Below, piece by piece: positions 5,717-5,814 of a stretch of DNA of 5,814 nucleotides. The DNA is from Candidatus Nanohalarchaeota archaeon (lineage in GTDB: Archaea; EX4484-52; JAADEF01). How positions within the stretch are numbered: position 1 is the stretch's first letter; each line of letters begins with the position of its first letter. Under the pieces are notes generated by a model. The model saw nothing but the letters and a program-made list of their open reading frames with translations. It searched no databases and was not told the origin of the DNA. The stretch covers positions 1 through 5,814 of the forward strand of contig JAADEF010000056.1 of the NCBI GenBank assembly GCA_013153555.1. The letters are read 5' to 3'. A program made the translations under genes and the position numbers.

Positions 5717-5729
5717 TTTTTTATTTTTT
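5717..5729 (+). terminator. Oligo-T terminator after the CBS gene
   Basis: Two T6 runs separated by one A (TTTTTTATTTTTT) lie six bases after the stop codon of the CBS gene. Archaeal RNA polymerase terminates at such T-rich tracts without a hairpin. Only 27 bp separate the stop codon from the mature tRNA end, so no well-placed TATA box for the tRNA is visible. Its promoter must overlap the end of the CBS gene, or the tRNA is made by readthrough. Confidence 0.55.
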
Positions 5730-5738
5730 AAATAAAAC

Positions 5739-5811
5739 GGGCCCGTGGTCTAGTGGCTATGACGCCGCCTTGACGTGGCGGAGGTCGCCGGTTCAAATCC
5801 GGCCGGGCCCA
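5739..5811 (+). tRNA. tRNA-Val(GAC)
   Basis: A 73-nt cloverleaf folds cleanly. The acceptor stem GGGCCCG (5739-5745) pairs with CGGGCCC (5804-5810), followed by discriminator A5811. The D arm is 5748-5763 with GG in its loop and one T-T mismatch. The anticodon stem CCGCC/GGCGG (5765-5769, 5777-5781) has loop TTGACGT, so the anticodon at 5772-5774 is GAC, reading valine GUC/GUU codons. The variable loop is AGGTC. The T stem GCCGG/CCGGC has loop TTCAAAT. There is no intron and no encoded CCA, since TAG follows, so CCA must be added enzymatically. The G-C-rich stems in AT-rich surroundings suggest a thermophile. Confidence 0.96.
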
Positions 5812-5814
5812 TAG

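Noticed and set aside
5724..5734. TATA box TTTTTTAAATA for the tRNA gene
   Set aside because: It ends only a few bases before the mature tRNA 5' end, so a TATA-directed start would fall inside the tRNA. The T runs fit termination of the CBS transcript better.

Overview
The window looks archaeal. It encodes an archease, archaeal TATA-like promoter elements, one gene that appears leaderless, Shine-Dalgarno sequences matching the archaeal 16S 3' end, and a tRNA-Val that ends at the discriminator base with no encoded CCA. The protein genes are AT-rich, while the tRNA stems are almost all G-C, a contrast typical of thermophiles. I cannot fix the lineage; a thermophilic low-GC group such as a DPANN archaeon is a guess.

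Layout: 1-154 is a regulatory region with TATA-like sequences and two NrdR-box-like half-palindromic sites spaced exactly 32 bp start to start. 155-3968 is a compact three-gene operon: the catalytic part of a class II (adenosylcobalamin-dependent) ribonucleotide reductase, a separate gene carrying its TSCPD domain and C-terminal cysteine-rich tail, and the repressor NrdR. Intergenic gaps are 3 nt and 1 nt. 3969-4013 is a short convergent gap. 4014-4433 (minus) is an archease. 4434-4502 is a divergent promoter region. 4503-5711 encodes a 402-residue protein with four CBS modules and a C-terminal domain that resembles the HPF/RaiA (S30AE) ribosome-hibernation fold. After an oligo-T tract, 5739-5811 is tRNA-Val(GAC).

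How the genes fit together: the first operon makes dNTPs. The two reductase polypeptides should assemble into one enzyme, the small one supplying the mobile thiol tail that re-reduces the active site. NrdR, which senses ATP/dATP through its ATP-cone, probably represses the operon through the two boxes, closing a feedback loop. The catalytic subunit shows no ATP-cone of its own, so the nucleotide-sensing cone of this locus sits in the repressor. The right half concerns translation: archease assists the RtcB tRNA ligase, the CBS protein may tie ribosome inactivation to adenine-nucleotide state, and a tRNA gene follows. The points most worth following up are the split reductase with its own NrdR and operator pair in an apparent archaeon, and the CBS-HPF-like fusion.
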